Assembly: GCA_016787105.1 (NCBI GenBank)
Contig: JAEUVI010000381.1
Span: forward strand, 1 to 7,101
DNA from: Chitinophagaceae bacterium
GTDB lineage: Bacteria; Bacteroidota; Bacteroidia; Chitinophagales; Chitinophagaceae
Direction of reading: 5' to 3'
Length of the DNA stretch: 7,101 nucleotides
Shown here: in pieces, positions 1 through 5,976 of the stretch
How the letters are laid out: every line of letters starts with the position of its first letter
How positions within the stretch are numbered: the stretch's first letter is position 1
The notes under the pieces: generated by a model
What the model was told of the DNA's origin: nothing
Databases searched by the model: none
Seen by the model: only the letters and a program-made list of their open reading frames with translations
Made by a program: the position numbers and the translations under genes

Positions 1-125
1 ATGATATTTATACCGGAAAAGCAAGCGATACGCATCTTCTTTTATGTTACTGTTACAATTGTAAGCTGGACAGCATTACGATTACTCACAAAGACTACTA
101 TTAGCTAGCATTCCCGATTTCTTTG
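1..125 (+). other. Unresolved left edge, possible 3' end of a plus-strand gene
   Basis: Two plus-strand frames are open from the window edge. One begins with the ATG at position 1 and stops with TAG at 106-108 (35 codons). The other runs from position 3 to a TAG at 102-104 and has a Cys-rich stretch reading CYCYNC. Both stop about 20 bp before a strong hairpin terminator, which fits the tail of an upstream gene, but I cannot choose between the frames and recognise neither. A minus-strand ATG at 33-35 also runs off the edge, so a gene leaving in the other direction is not excluded. Confidence 0.25.
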
Positions 126-164
126 TTATAAATAAAAGGCCCTTACCGGGCCTTTTATTTATAA
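126..164. terminator. Bidirectional intrinsic terminator
   Basis: A perfect 17-bp inverted repeat (126-142 and 148-164) surrounds a 5-nt loop (TTACC). The inner stem is GGCCC/GGGCC and the outer stem is A/T-rich, so each strand reads a GC stem followed by a T-rich tail (CCTTTTATTTAT on plus, and the equivalent on minus). It lies 21 bp beyond the stop codon of the minus-strand secreted protein gene and about 20 bp beyond the open frames at the left edge, so it can serve transcripts arriving from both sides. Confidence 0.9.
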
Positions 165-184
165 GTGTATGAAGGGAAAATCAT

Positions 185-1675
185 TTATCCTGCTCTGCGA
201 AAGCCACCTCTACGGCTTCCCTCATTTCCATTGCTGGTATTTCGTTGCGGAGCCTCAAATCTTCTTTGCTGTGGTTGCTCCTGCCTCCGGTTCATTTCCG
301 GAAATGATTGACGCTGCTGCTGCCTCGGTTGATCAAAGGTTCTTCTTTCCTGACTGGGTAGCTGCTGTTCGAAACTTCTTCGCTCCTGCCTTGCCGGCGC
401 GTTATTGAAGTTCCTGTTGTTACTCTCGTTTTGTATTTCGCGGCGGCGATTATTGAAATCATTATTTTCATTCCGTACGCGGTTTTCGTTTCTGATCTGC
501 GCATCATTTCTTTCCAGTTGCCTTCTTTCCACTGGCATATCTATACCACGCCTGTTATCACGGCTAAAAACATTTCTTTCGTTATTACCACGATTATTAT
601 CCGGCTGTCTTACTTCTGCGCTTTCACGCCTGTTTCTCCAATCGATGTTACTATTACCACCACGCTGGTTGAAATCCCCGCCTCTGCGTTGCACATCATT
701 ATTTACATTGTCGCTACGCTCTGCCCTTTCGCTAATCGAATTACGACGGCTAAATCCACTATTATCTCTTCTTTCAGAAATTCTTTCGTCAGAATTTGAA
801 CTATTATTACGTTGAAAACGATCACCTGCAGCGCTTCTGCGATCAATATTATCATTTCCCCGTGCAATACCATTGTTAGTGCCCCGGTAATTATCAAATC
901 TTCTTGGTGCAATATTCCTATCGCCATCATTGCGCTGTATGGAAGGGCGGTATACGTTCACTTCATTATTACGGAAACCTGATCGACCCGGTGATCCTGC
1001 ATCACGAACTCTCACAGATCTGATTCGCTCATTCGTGTATCTTTCCACATCACGGCGGCCAGGACCGTTTACAAATACATTTCTCCGATAACTTACATTA
1101 TTGTTTATGATAGTGGTGTTGTTAATGATAGTTATATTTTGTCTCGGGCTTACACAATAACCACCAATACCATAAGAATTAATATACCTGCTTGGTGCAA
1201 AATTCCAATAATCTACAGGACAATTATAATTGCTCCACGAAAAACCAATACTGATATTGATACCAGGCATTATCGGTGCCCAACCATAATAATCGCCGCC
1301 ACCACGCCATGCTACCCATGCCGGTGACCAGTCATAACCCGGTACCCACATCCAGCCATAAACAGGATCATAAAACCATCGGCCATAGTGGAATGGCGCC
1401 CAGCCCCAGGAATAATCAGATACCCACATCCAGTCATAATCATCGTTCCATACCCAGCGACCGTTGGTACTGTAAGGCCGGAAATCAGCACCTTCATCCG
1501 GGCACCACACATATCCATAATCAGGATAGTCGATCCAGCGGCCATAAGGGCTTAGTTCGTCGTAAAAGGTTTGGTAAGAAACTTCTCCCATCGGTTGGGC
1601 GGATGCTGTATTCCTCAAACCAGCAAACAGCATTATCAAAAATGCCATTCCCGATATTTTCAAAATACGTTTCAT
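185..1675 (-). CDS. Secreted DUF6600-type protein, Trp/Gly-rich head with Arg/Asn/Gln-rich tail
   Basis: 496 residues from the chosen start; biochemical function unknown. Residues 1-26 form a signal peptide (MKR, hydrophobic core, ASA before Gln27), so the protein is probably exported to the periplasm or cell surface. Residues about 41-138 carry repeated aromatic motifs (YGRW, GYVWCP, WGWAPFHYGRW, GWMWVPGY, YYGWAPIMPG), the pattern I associate with DUF6600 proteins. A short Asn/Ile-rich repeat follows near 180. From about 205 to the end the chain is low-complexity and rich in Arg, Asn and Gln, with recurring QERR(S/T)F motifs near the C-terminus; it is probably disordered and strongly basic. 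An in-frame ATG 60 nt upstream (1733-1735) would bury the signal peptide behind 20 extra residues, so I prefer the ATG at 1673-1675. No Shine-Dalgarno sequence is visible at either start. The gene stands alone and ends at the hairpin terminator. The family call is from memory of its motif pattern. Confidence 0.85.
   Translation of the reverse strand: MKRILKISGMAFLIMLFAGLRNTASAQPMGEVSYQTFYDELSPYGRWIDYPDYGYVWCPDEGADFRPYSTNGRWVWNDDYDWMWVSDYSWGWAPFHYGRWFYDPVYGWMWVPGYDWSPAWVAWRGGGDYYGWAPIMPGINISIGFSWSNYNCPVDYWNFAPSRYINSYGIGGYCVSPRQNITIINNTTIINNNVSYRRNVFVNGPGRRDVERYTNERIRSVRVRDAGSPGRSGFRNNEVNVYRPSIQRNDGDRNIAPRRFDNYRGTNNGIARGNDNIDRRSAAGDRFQRNNSSNSDERISERRDNSGFSRRNSISERAERSDNVNNDVQRRGGDFNQRGGNSNIDWRNRRESAEVRQPDNNRGNNERNVFSRDNRRGIDMPVERRQLERNDAQIRNENRVRNENNDFNNRRREIQNESNNRNFNNAPARQERRSFEQQLPSQERRTFDQPRQQQRQSFPEMNRRQEQPQQRRFEAPQRNTSNGNEGSRRGGFRRAG
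1101..1132 (-). repeat. Short degenerate tandem repeat inside the secreted protein gene
   Basis: Two 14-bp copies, TTGTTTATGATAGT (1101-1114) and TTGTTAATGATAGT (1119-1132), differ at one base and have an 18-bp period. They encode the repeated Ile/Asn motif TIINN between the aromatic head and the basic tail. The period is a multiple of three, so copy-number change would keep the frame. Confidence 0.6.
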
Positions 1676-2041
1676 GTAAGTAGAATTTTGCTTGTAAGTA
1701 AATGTTGTTTTCATCAGACTATTTTCAGTGTTCAACTAATGTTATATGTAAGTTAGATACTATTTTGATGCCGCACCAGCGTCCGTTAGTGGTTTTAATC
1801 TTTTATTATGTAAATGATACGCAAAATTTACAGCCGATGCAACCTTTACCAACACGATATTGAATCCACCTCCTATGGCCTAACTTTAATACCTACTTAA
1901 AATGCCTTTTATAACTATACTGCAGCAACAAGATATAATGAAGCCGCGGCTAAACTGGCACGATAGCGTACAATTGATTTCTTTGGCAAATAGCTGAAAT
2001 AAATTAATTGTTTCTACATTGCAGCCTTTTGAAACATTTTA
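1676..2041. other. Divergent intergenic region with two competing mini-ORFs
   Basis: This gap must carry the promoters of the minus-strand secreted protein and the plus-strand J protein. No exact TAnnTTTG box is present for either. The best plus-strand candidate is weak: TTTG at 1982-1985, then 19 bp, then TAATTGTT at 2005-2012. Two short open frames overlap on opposite strands: plus 1768-1863 (31 residues) and minus 1760-1855 (31 residues from GTG, in a stretch open from 1879). A 10-bp palindrome AGCCGCGGCT sits at 1942-1951. None of these is recognised as a known gene or site. Confidence 0.4.
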
Positions 2042-2695
2042 ATGGAGCTAAAAGATTATTATAAAATACTTGAGTTGGAACCACCTGCCACTGCAACCCA
2101 AATAAAACAGGCGTACAGAAGACTGGCACAACAATATCACCCGGATAAAAATACAGGGCATGAATACGCCAAGGTATATTTCGCAGAAATAAAAGAAGCA
2201 TACGAAGTATTAACCAACCCCGTAAAAAAGGATCAATACCTGCAACAACGCTGGTATTTGCAAAGCCTTGGTATAAAAAAATTCAGCGACCAGCCTGTTA
2301 CACCACCTGTTGTATTGAAACAACTGTTAGACCTGAATAAATACATTCATTCTTTGGATACTTTCCGGATGGATCAGGAAAAAATATTTGCGCAACTTTC
2401 AGGCATATTATCCGATAATACTATTGATTCATTGAAAAACTTCAACGAAAAAGATATCAACTACCAGGTTACAAGTATTGCGATGCAGATAGCCTCACAG
2501 CTATCTCCCAACCATATCAGGAATATAGCAACCCGCCTTAAAAGTTTAAATAAAGGGCATGACAAAACTATCAGCTATATCGACCTTCTTTTAAGCCGGC
2601 ATGAGAAAAGAACAGTAAAAGAAAAATACAAACCGGTTTTTATTATCCTGATCACCGTCATTATCTGCACGGTCATTTACTTTGCAAGCCGTTGA
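2042..2695 (+). CDS. J-domain (DnaJ-like) protein with C-terminal membrane anchor
   Basis: 217 residues. The J domain occupies about residues 4-68: DYYKILEL at 5-12, a helix II with RRLAQQY, the invariant HPD at 33-35, and helix III with FAEIKEAYEVL. J domains stimulate the ATPase of Hsp70 (DnaK) through HPD, so this protein most likely recruits DnaK. It has no Gly/Phe region, zinc finger or DnaJ C-terminal substrate domain, which makes it a class C (type III) J protein. Residues about 85-190 are a mostly helical region I do not recognise. Residues about 199-215 form one hydrophobic helix near the C-terminus, preceded by RHEKR and KEKYK. This suggests a tail anchor with the J domain in the cytoplasm. 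The start is fixed by the alignment of MELKDYYKIL to the usual J-domain beginning. No Shine-Dalgarno sequence is visible. The ABC-F gene follows 37 bp downstream and may share a transcript with it, but it also has its own promoter box. Confidence 0.9.
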   Translation: MELKDYYKILELEPPATATQIKQAYRRLAQQYHPDKNTGHEYAKVYFAEIKEAYEVLTNPVKKDQYLQQRWYLQSLGIKKFSDQPVTPPVVLKQLLDLNKYIHSLDTFRMDQEKIFAQLSGILSDNTIDSLKNFNEKDINYQVTSIAMQIASQLSPNHIRNIATRLKSLNKGHDKTISYIDLLLSRHEKRTVKEKYKPVFIILITVIICTVIYFASR

Positions 2696-2705
2696 AAACA
2701 GCTAT

Positions 2706-2728
2706 TAACAGTACATCTGTTATCTTTG
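2706..2728 (+). promoter_or_regulatory. Bacteroidota -7 box overlapped by a small inverted repeat
   Basis: TATCTTTG at 2721-2728 is an exact match to the Bacteroidota -7 consensus TAnnTTTG and lies 4 bp before the ATG of the ABC-F gene. A perfect 6-bp inverted repeat, TAACAG (2706-2711) and CTGTTA (2717-2722), overlaps its first two bases. No well-spaced -33 TTG is present; the nearest (2692-2694) is 26 bp upstream. If used, the transcript would have almost no leader. Confidence 0.55.
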
Positions 2729-2732
2729 CAGC

Positions 2733-4610
2733 ATGCATTATGTTTCTGCCGAAGGGTTGACCAAAAGTTATGGTATCACTCCTCTTTTCCACGATATTTC
2801 ATTTCATATAGAAGAAGGTGATAAAATTGCACTTGTAGCCAAAAATGGTTCCGGTAAATCAACACTGCTTAAAATTTTATGCGGCAAAGAAACCCAGGAT
2901 GAAGGAAAACTATGGATAAATAAAGATGTGGATGTGGTACTCTTTGAACAGGAACCTTCCTTTGATGAAGAAAAAACAATCCTCGATAATATTTTTTTCC
3001 ATGCACATCCTGTTATTACAGCCATACGCCAGTATGAATTGATTAGCGAAAGCGGTGATACCGAAAAATTGAATGACGCTATCATCCGGATGGATGAACT
3101 GGGAGCATGGGATTTTGACTCCAAGGTAAAACAGGTTTTAGGAAAATTGAAAATTCATAACCTCCAGCAAAAAGTAAATACTCTCAGCGGTGGCCAGCGC
3201 AAAAGGGTCGCATTGGCAAAAACATTAATTGATATAGGCTTTGAACATAAGCATGTATTGCTCGTAATGGATGAACCCACCAACCATCTTGATATTGAAA
3301 TGGTGGAATGGCTGGAGCATTTTCTAAACAAAGAACGCGTAACACTTCTGCTTGTAACACATGATCGCTACTTTCTGGATGCCGTGTGTGAAGAAATATG
3401 GGATCTGGATGGAAGTGATATCAATGTTTATAAAGGCGATTACGAAAACTATATTGAAAAAAAAGCTGCCCGGATTGAAAGTGAACCCGCCAGCATTGAT
3501 AAAGCAAAAAATCTTTACCGCCGTGAGTTGGAATGGATGCGTAAACAACCCAAAGCACGAACAACCAAATCAAAAAGCAGGCAGGACGCTTTTTACGAAA
3601 CAGAAGCAAAGGCAAAACAGCAGATAGAAGAACAACAACTGCAGCTACAGGTTAAAATGAACCGGCTTGGCGGAAAAATTATCGAACTGAAAAAAGTATA
3701 TAAAAGTTTTGGCAATAAAATAATCCTGAAAGGTTTTGACTATACATTTAAGAAAGGAGAACGTGTTGGCATTATTGGAAAAAACGGAGCAGGCAAATCT
3801 ACTTTTCTTAATATTTTACAGAATATAGAAATGCCAGACAGTGGAAAAATAAATGTAGGCGATACGGTAGTCTTTGGTAATTATTCCCAACAGGGGTTGA
3901 TTGTAAAAGAAGACATGCGTGTAATTGAATTCGTAAAATCAATAGCTGAAAATTTTCCACTTGCATCAGGAGGCTCATTGAGTGCTGCACAGTTTTTACA
4001 ACTCTTCTTATTTGAACCTGATAAGCAATATACTTATATCAGCAAATTAAGCGGGGGAGAAAAGAGAAGGTTACATTTACTAAGTATCCTTTTCCGGAAC
4101 CCGAATTTTTTAATTCTCGATGAGCCAACAAACGATCTCGATCTGCCAACTCTCGCAGTACTGGAGAATTTTTTAAGTGAGTTTCCCGGCTGCCTGGTAA
4201 TAGCTTCTCATGATCGTTACTTTATGGATCGGCTCGTTGATCATTTATTTGTTTTTGAAGGCGATGGTGAAATAAGAGATTTCCCCGGCAACTATTCTTT
4301 GTACCGGATAGAAGAACTGAAAAAAGAAACAATAGCAAATAAACCTGAAGTAAAAACACAAACCAACACTTCGAATTCATCAGCACCTGAAATAAAAAAG
4401 AAAATCTCTTATAAAGACAAGAGAGAGTTTGAAACTCTTGAAAAAGAAATAGCTGATTTAACCAGAGAAAAAGAAACGATCCATCTAAAATTCAATGATG
4501 GTAATCTGCCATTTGATGAACTTCAGCAACTCTCGCAACGCATCACAGAAGTAACAAGGCAACTGGATGAAAAAGAAATGAGATGGCTGGAACTCAGCGA
4601 AATTGTTTAA
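2733..4610 (+). CDS. ABC-F family ATPase, Uup-like, with C-terminal coiled coil
   Basis: 625 residues with two ABC ATPase domains in one chain and no membrane segment, as in the soluble, ribosome-associated ABC-F family. Domain 1 has Walker A AKNGSGKST (36-44), signature LSGGQ (151-155) and Walker B ending in MDEPTNHLD (179-187). Domain 2 has Walker A GKNGAGKST (349-357), signature LSGGE (439-443) and Walker B ending in LDEPTNDLD (462-470). Both have the switch HDRYF (210-214 and 493-497). The interdomain linker (about 240-316) is helical and basic, with a KQPKARTTKSKSR segment at 271-283; in ABC-F proteins this linker reaches into the ribosomal tRNA exit region. After a Ser/Thr/Asn-rich hinge (540-552), residues 557-625 form a predicted coiled coil beginning ISYKDKREFE, which resembles the Uup C-terminal domain. 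Uup has been linked to ribosome function and to precise transposon excision in E. coli. The first glycine of Walker A 1 is Ala36, a tolerated position. Catalytic residues are intact, so the protein should be active. Confidence 0.95.
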   Translation: MHYVSAEGLTKSYGITPLFHDISFHIEEGDKIALVAKNGSGKSTLLKILCGKETQDEGKLWINKDVDVVLFEQEPSFDEEKTILDNIFFHAHPVITAIRQYELISESGDTEKLNDAIIRMDELGAWDFDSKVKQVLGKLKIHNLQQKVNTLSGGQRKRVALAKTLIDIGFEHKHVLLVMDEPTNHLDIEMVEWLEHFLNKERVTLLLVTHDRYFLDAVCEEIWDLDGSDINVYKGDYENYIEKKAARIESEPASIDKAKNLYRRELEWMRKQPKARTTKSKSRQDAFYETEAKAKQQIEEQQLQLQVKMNRLGGKIIELKKVYKSFGNKIILKGFDYTFKKGERVGIIGKNGAGKSTFLNILQNIEMPDSGKINVGDTVVFGNYSQQGLIVKEDMRVIEFVKSIAENFPLASGGSLSAAQFLQLFLFEPDKQYTYISKLSGGEKRRLHLLSILFRNPNFLILDEPTNDLDLPTLAVLENFLSEFPGCLVIASHDRYFMDRLVDHLFVFEGDGEIRDFPGNYSLYRIEELKKETIANKPEVKTQTNTSNSSAPEIKKKISYKDKREFETLEKEIADLTREKETIHLKFNDGNLPFDELQQLSQRITEVTRQLDEKEMRWLELSEIV

Positions 4611-4812
4611 TTGTTTAATCATTGCCCACCCCGGTCCCCAGAATGCCGCAATGGTAGAAAATACAGCTCAGTCTTGCATTCTGCTACATAGGATTTTAAT
4701 TGCTTTTATTACGTATACATTAAGATAATCAGTCAATTGCGATGAATACGTATTCCTACGAAGGCCTTATATGGCGGCATTTTTAAAGTTTTAATCTTCT
4801 TTAATTTAACTA
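4611..4812. other. AT-rich intergenic region with palindromes
   Basis: No gene is apparent. The ABC-F stop codon lies in a tandem 8-bp repeat (AATTGTTT at 4601-4608 and 4609-4616). An 8-bp inverted repeat, CAGAATGC (4639-4646) and GCATTCTG (4676-4683), has a 29-nt loop and no T-tract, so it is not a convincing terminator. GAATACGTATTC at 4744-4755 is a perfect 12-bp palindrome, and its core ACGTAT also occurs 37 bp upstream (4711-4716). AAGGCCTT at 4761-4768 is another palindrome. Their role is unknown. Confidence 0.5.
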
Positions 4813-4843
4813 TTGCAAATAGGAATAATCTTTTTTATCTTTA
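4813..4843 (+). promoter_or_regulatory. Predicted Bacteroidota promoter for the 36-residue membrane protein
   Basis: TTG at 4813-4815 and TATCTTTA at 4836-4843 are 20 bp apart, which fits the -33 TTG / -7 TAnnTTTG layout, with one mismatch in the last base of the -7 box. Transcription would start around 4848-4852 and give a leader of about 115 nt before the ATG at 4964. Confidence 0.5.
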
Positions 4844-4963
4844 TACTTGAATTTTCATCCGACCCTGTAAAACGCAGCAGTTTCTTTTAAACAACAGAAC
4901 CATCTATCCCGTATCTGCTTTGGGAACCAGTTAACCCGATTGTTCATTTTAAAACTTCTGTGG

Positions 4964-5074
4964 ATGAAAAAACTCAACTCATTTTTGCACGACGAAAAGG
5001 TTCAGGGCAACATTATTATTGCAACAGTATTTATTGCAATCACAGCTATTTTGATTTTTACCTGGAATAAGTAA
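4964..5074 (+). CDS. 36-residue single-pass membrane protein
   Basis: A small ORF of 36 codons, ATG at 4964-4966 and TAA at 5072-5074. Residues 1-15 are polar and charged (MKKLNSFLHDEKVQG), residues about 17-32 are strongly hydrophobic (IIIATVFIAITAILIF), and the chain ends TWNK. This is one membrane-spanning helix with a hydrophilic head. The hydrophobic segment is too far from the N-terminus and lacks a cleavage site, so it looks like an anchor rather than a signal peptide. Two things raise it above chance: a promoter-like sequence about 120 bp upstream and a clean intrinsic terminator starting 24 bp after the stop, together making a complete small transcription unit. No Shine-Dalgarno sequence is seen. 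I do not recognise the family; type I toxin, membrane-stress peptide or subunit of a larger complex are all open. A non-coding RNA that happens to contain the frame is the main alternative. Confidence 0.6.
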   Translation: MKKLNSFLHDEKVQGNIIIATVFIAITAILIFTWNK

Positions 5075-5097
5075 AAATCGTAAACGTACCTGACTCT

Positions 5098-5130
5098 AGC
5101 TCCTGACCTTTGCCAGGAGCTTTTTTATTT
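5098..5130 (+). terminator. Intrinsic terminator after the small membrane protein
   Basis: An 8-bp perfect stem, AGCTCCTG (5098-5105) and CAGGAGCT (5114-5121), with an 8-nt loop, is followed by a run of T residues (5121-5127) and more T-rich sequence. This is a standard rho-independent shape on the plus strand and closes the transcript of the 36-residue protein. Confidence 0.85.
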
Positions 5131-5434
5131 TCTATCTATCACTCTACATATTACATTATCACCAACTAAATACTATTAGAAAATATACGATGAGCAGAAT
5201 AATTACAAACAAGTTTTTTATAATAACAGTTTGACTATTAATCAATGGAAATAAAAGAAAAACATTTTACCAACAAATTCAATATTCTATCGTGTTTCAA
5301 CGCTTTGATACTTGGTGGTTTTTTGTAAATTAGCATTAGCTATTTGATTATTTCACATCCATAGCTCCTGCGAAATACCCTCTATTTTAATCGTACCCAA
5401 TCTCCTCTGCAAAGCTCCCGTATCGGATTTTTTA
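5131..5434. other. AT-rich region upstream of the sigma-like gene
   Basis: No convincing gene. Two tiny plus-strand frames exist: 5190-5234 (14 residues, hydrophobic end) and 5245-5328 (27 residues, MEIKEKHFTNK then a hydrophobic end with one Cys). Neither has a recognisable start signal or family. The region must hold the promoter of the sigma-like gene, but I found no exact TAnnTTTG box; TTTG (5322-5325) followed by TATTTG (5341-5346) is too closely spaced to trust. Confidence 0.35.
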
Positions 5435-5959
5435 ATGAAAACTTATTTTATGCGCAGGAATTTCACTCCCGATCAAGAACTGGTGGATCAACTTCTTTCA
5501 GATGACACCAATGCATTCGAAGAGCTGTATCGCCGTTACTGGTATTCATTGTATTCCTATAGTATCAGCAAACTGAAATCAACTTCAGACGCAAAAAGGA
5601 TCGTGCGAAATGTATTTGTATCATTATGGAATGAAAGAAACAGGCTGCCAGTCAATTTTTCTTTGTCATCTTATCTCTATTCAGAAGTGAGAAGTGAAGT
5701 AATAAAATGTGTAAATACTAAAATAGAAACTGAACCCGAAAATAGCGTCATAGAAAATCAGATATTGCCAGGCTTTAATACAACAGAATTGTACAAGGCC
5801 CGCCGGCCGGTTACGCACAATACAATATATCCAAAGCCCGGCAGGTTGCGCCTTTCGGTAACGACTATCGCACAAAAAGAATCGTGGTTTGAAAAACAAT
5901 ATGGACGTACCGGACTCAAAGGGTTAAAACACGTTTTGCAAACAATGCTTAATTTTTAG
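5435..5959 (+). CDS. ECF sigma-70-like protein with region 2 only (region 4 absent)
   Basis: 174 residues. Residues about 14-95 match sigma-70 region 2: LLSDDTNAFEELYRRYW (20-36), then DAKRIVRNVFVSLWNERNRL (52-71), then SSYLYSEVRSEVI (78-90). In ECF factors this region binds core RNA polymerase and the -10 element. Usual members have DAEDIVQEVF where this one has DAKRIVRNVF, so conserved acidic and Gln positions are replaced by Lys, Arg and Asn. Region 4, which should follow with a helix-turn-helix for the -35 element, is missing. Residues 110-174 form an unrelated basic tail (for example KARRPV and KPGRLRL), and none of the three plus-strand frames there shows region 4. The tail begins at a GC-rich patch unlike the surrounding AT-rich DNA. 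Start: ATG at 5435; a second ATG at codon 6 is equally possible. The FecR-like fragment follows 17 bp downstream, which supports an ECF/FecR origin. It may be a degenerate gene or a diverged regulator. Confidence 0.7.
   Translation: MKTYFMRRNFTPDQELVDQLLSDDTNAFEELYRRYWYSLYSYSISKLKSTSDAKRIVRNVFVSLWNERNRLPVNFSLSSYLYSEVRSEVIKCVNTKIETEPENSVIENQILPGFNTTELYKARRPVTHNTIYPKPGRLRLSVTTIAQKESWFEKQYGRTGLKGLKHVLQTMLNF
5797..5852 (+). repeat. GC-rich patch with imperfect direct repeat
   Basis: Within the AT-rich sigma-like gene, two GC-rich blocks resemble each other: GCCCGCCGGCCGGTTACGC (5798-5816) and GCCCGGCAGGTTGCGC (5836-5851), matching if 3 bases are skipped in the second. They start about where sigma homology ends. 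They could be remnants of an inserted repeat or part of a real coding tail. Confidence 0.35.
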
Positions 5960-5976
5960 TACCGTAAAACATAATT

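Noticed and set aside
405..815. Long plus-strand open frames opposite the secreted protein gene
   Set aside because: They mirror the low-complexity Arg/Asn-rich coding of the minus strand, giving Leu/Ser-rich peptides with no start signal or domain. The minus frame has a signal peptide and recognisable motifs.
2785..2866. Ala36 in place of the first Walker A glycine as a sign of an inactive ABC-F domain
   Set aside because: The remaining KNGSGKST and all other catalytic motifs are intact, and this position tolerates small residues in ABC-F proteins.
4639..4683. Inverted repeat CAGAATGC/GCATTCTG as a terminator for the ABC-F gene
   Set aside because: The stem is 8 bp with a 29-nt loop and there is no T-tract after it, so it does not look like an intrinsic terminator.
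5245..5328. 27-residue plus-strand ORF as a small protein gene
   Set aside because: No promoter box, no Shine-Dalgarno sequence, no terminator and no recognisable pattern; such short frames are expected by chance in AT-rich DNA.
5190..5333. Frame with 14 codons, TGA, then 32 further open codons, as a readthrough or selenoprotein gene
   Set aside because: Only one internal stop, but the sequence has no family resemblance and no stem-loop near the TGA that I could see.
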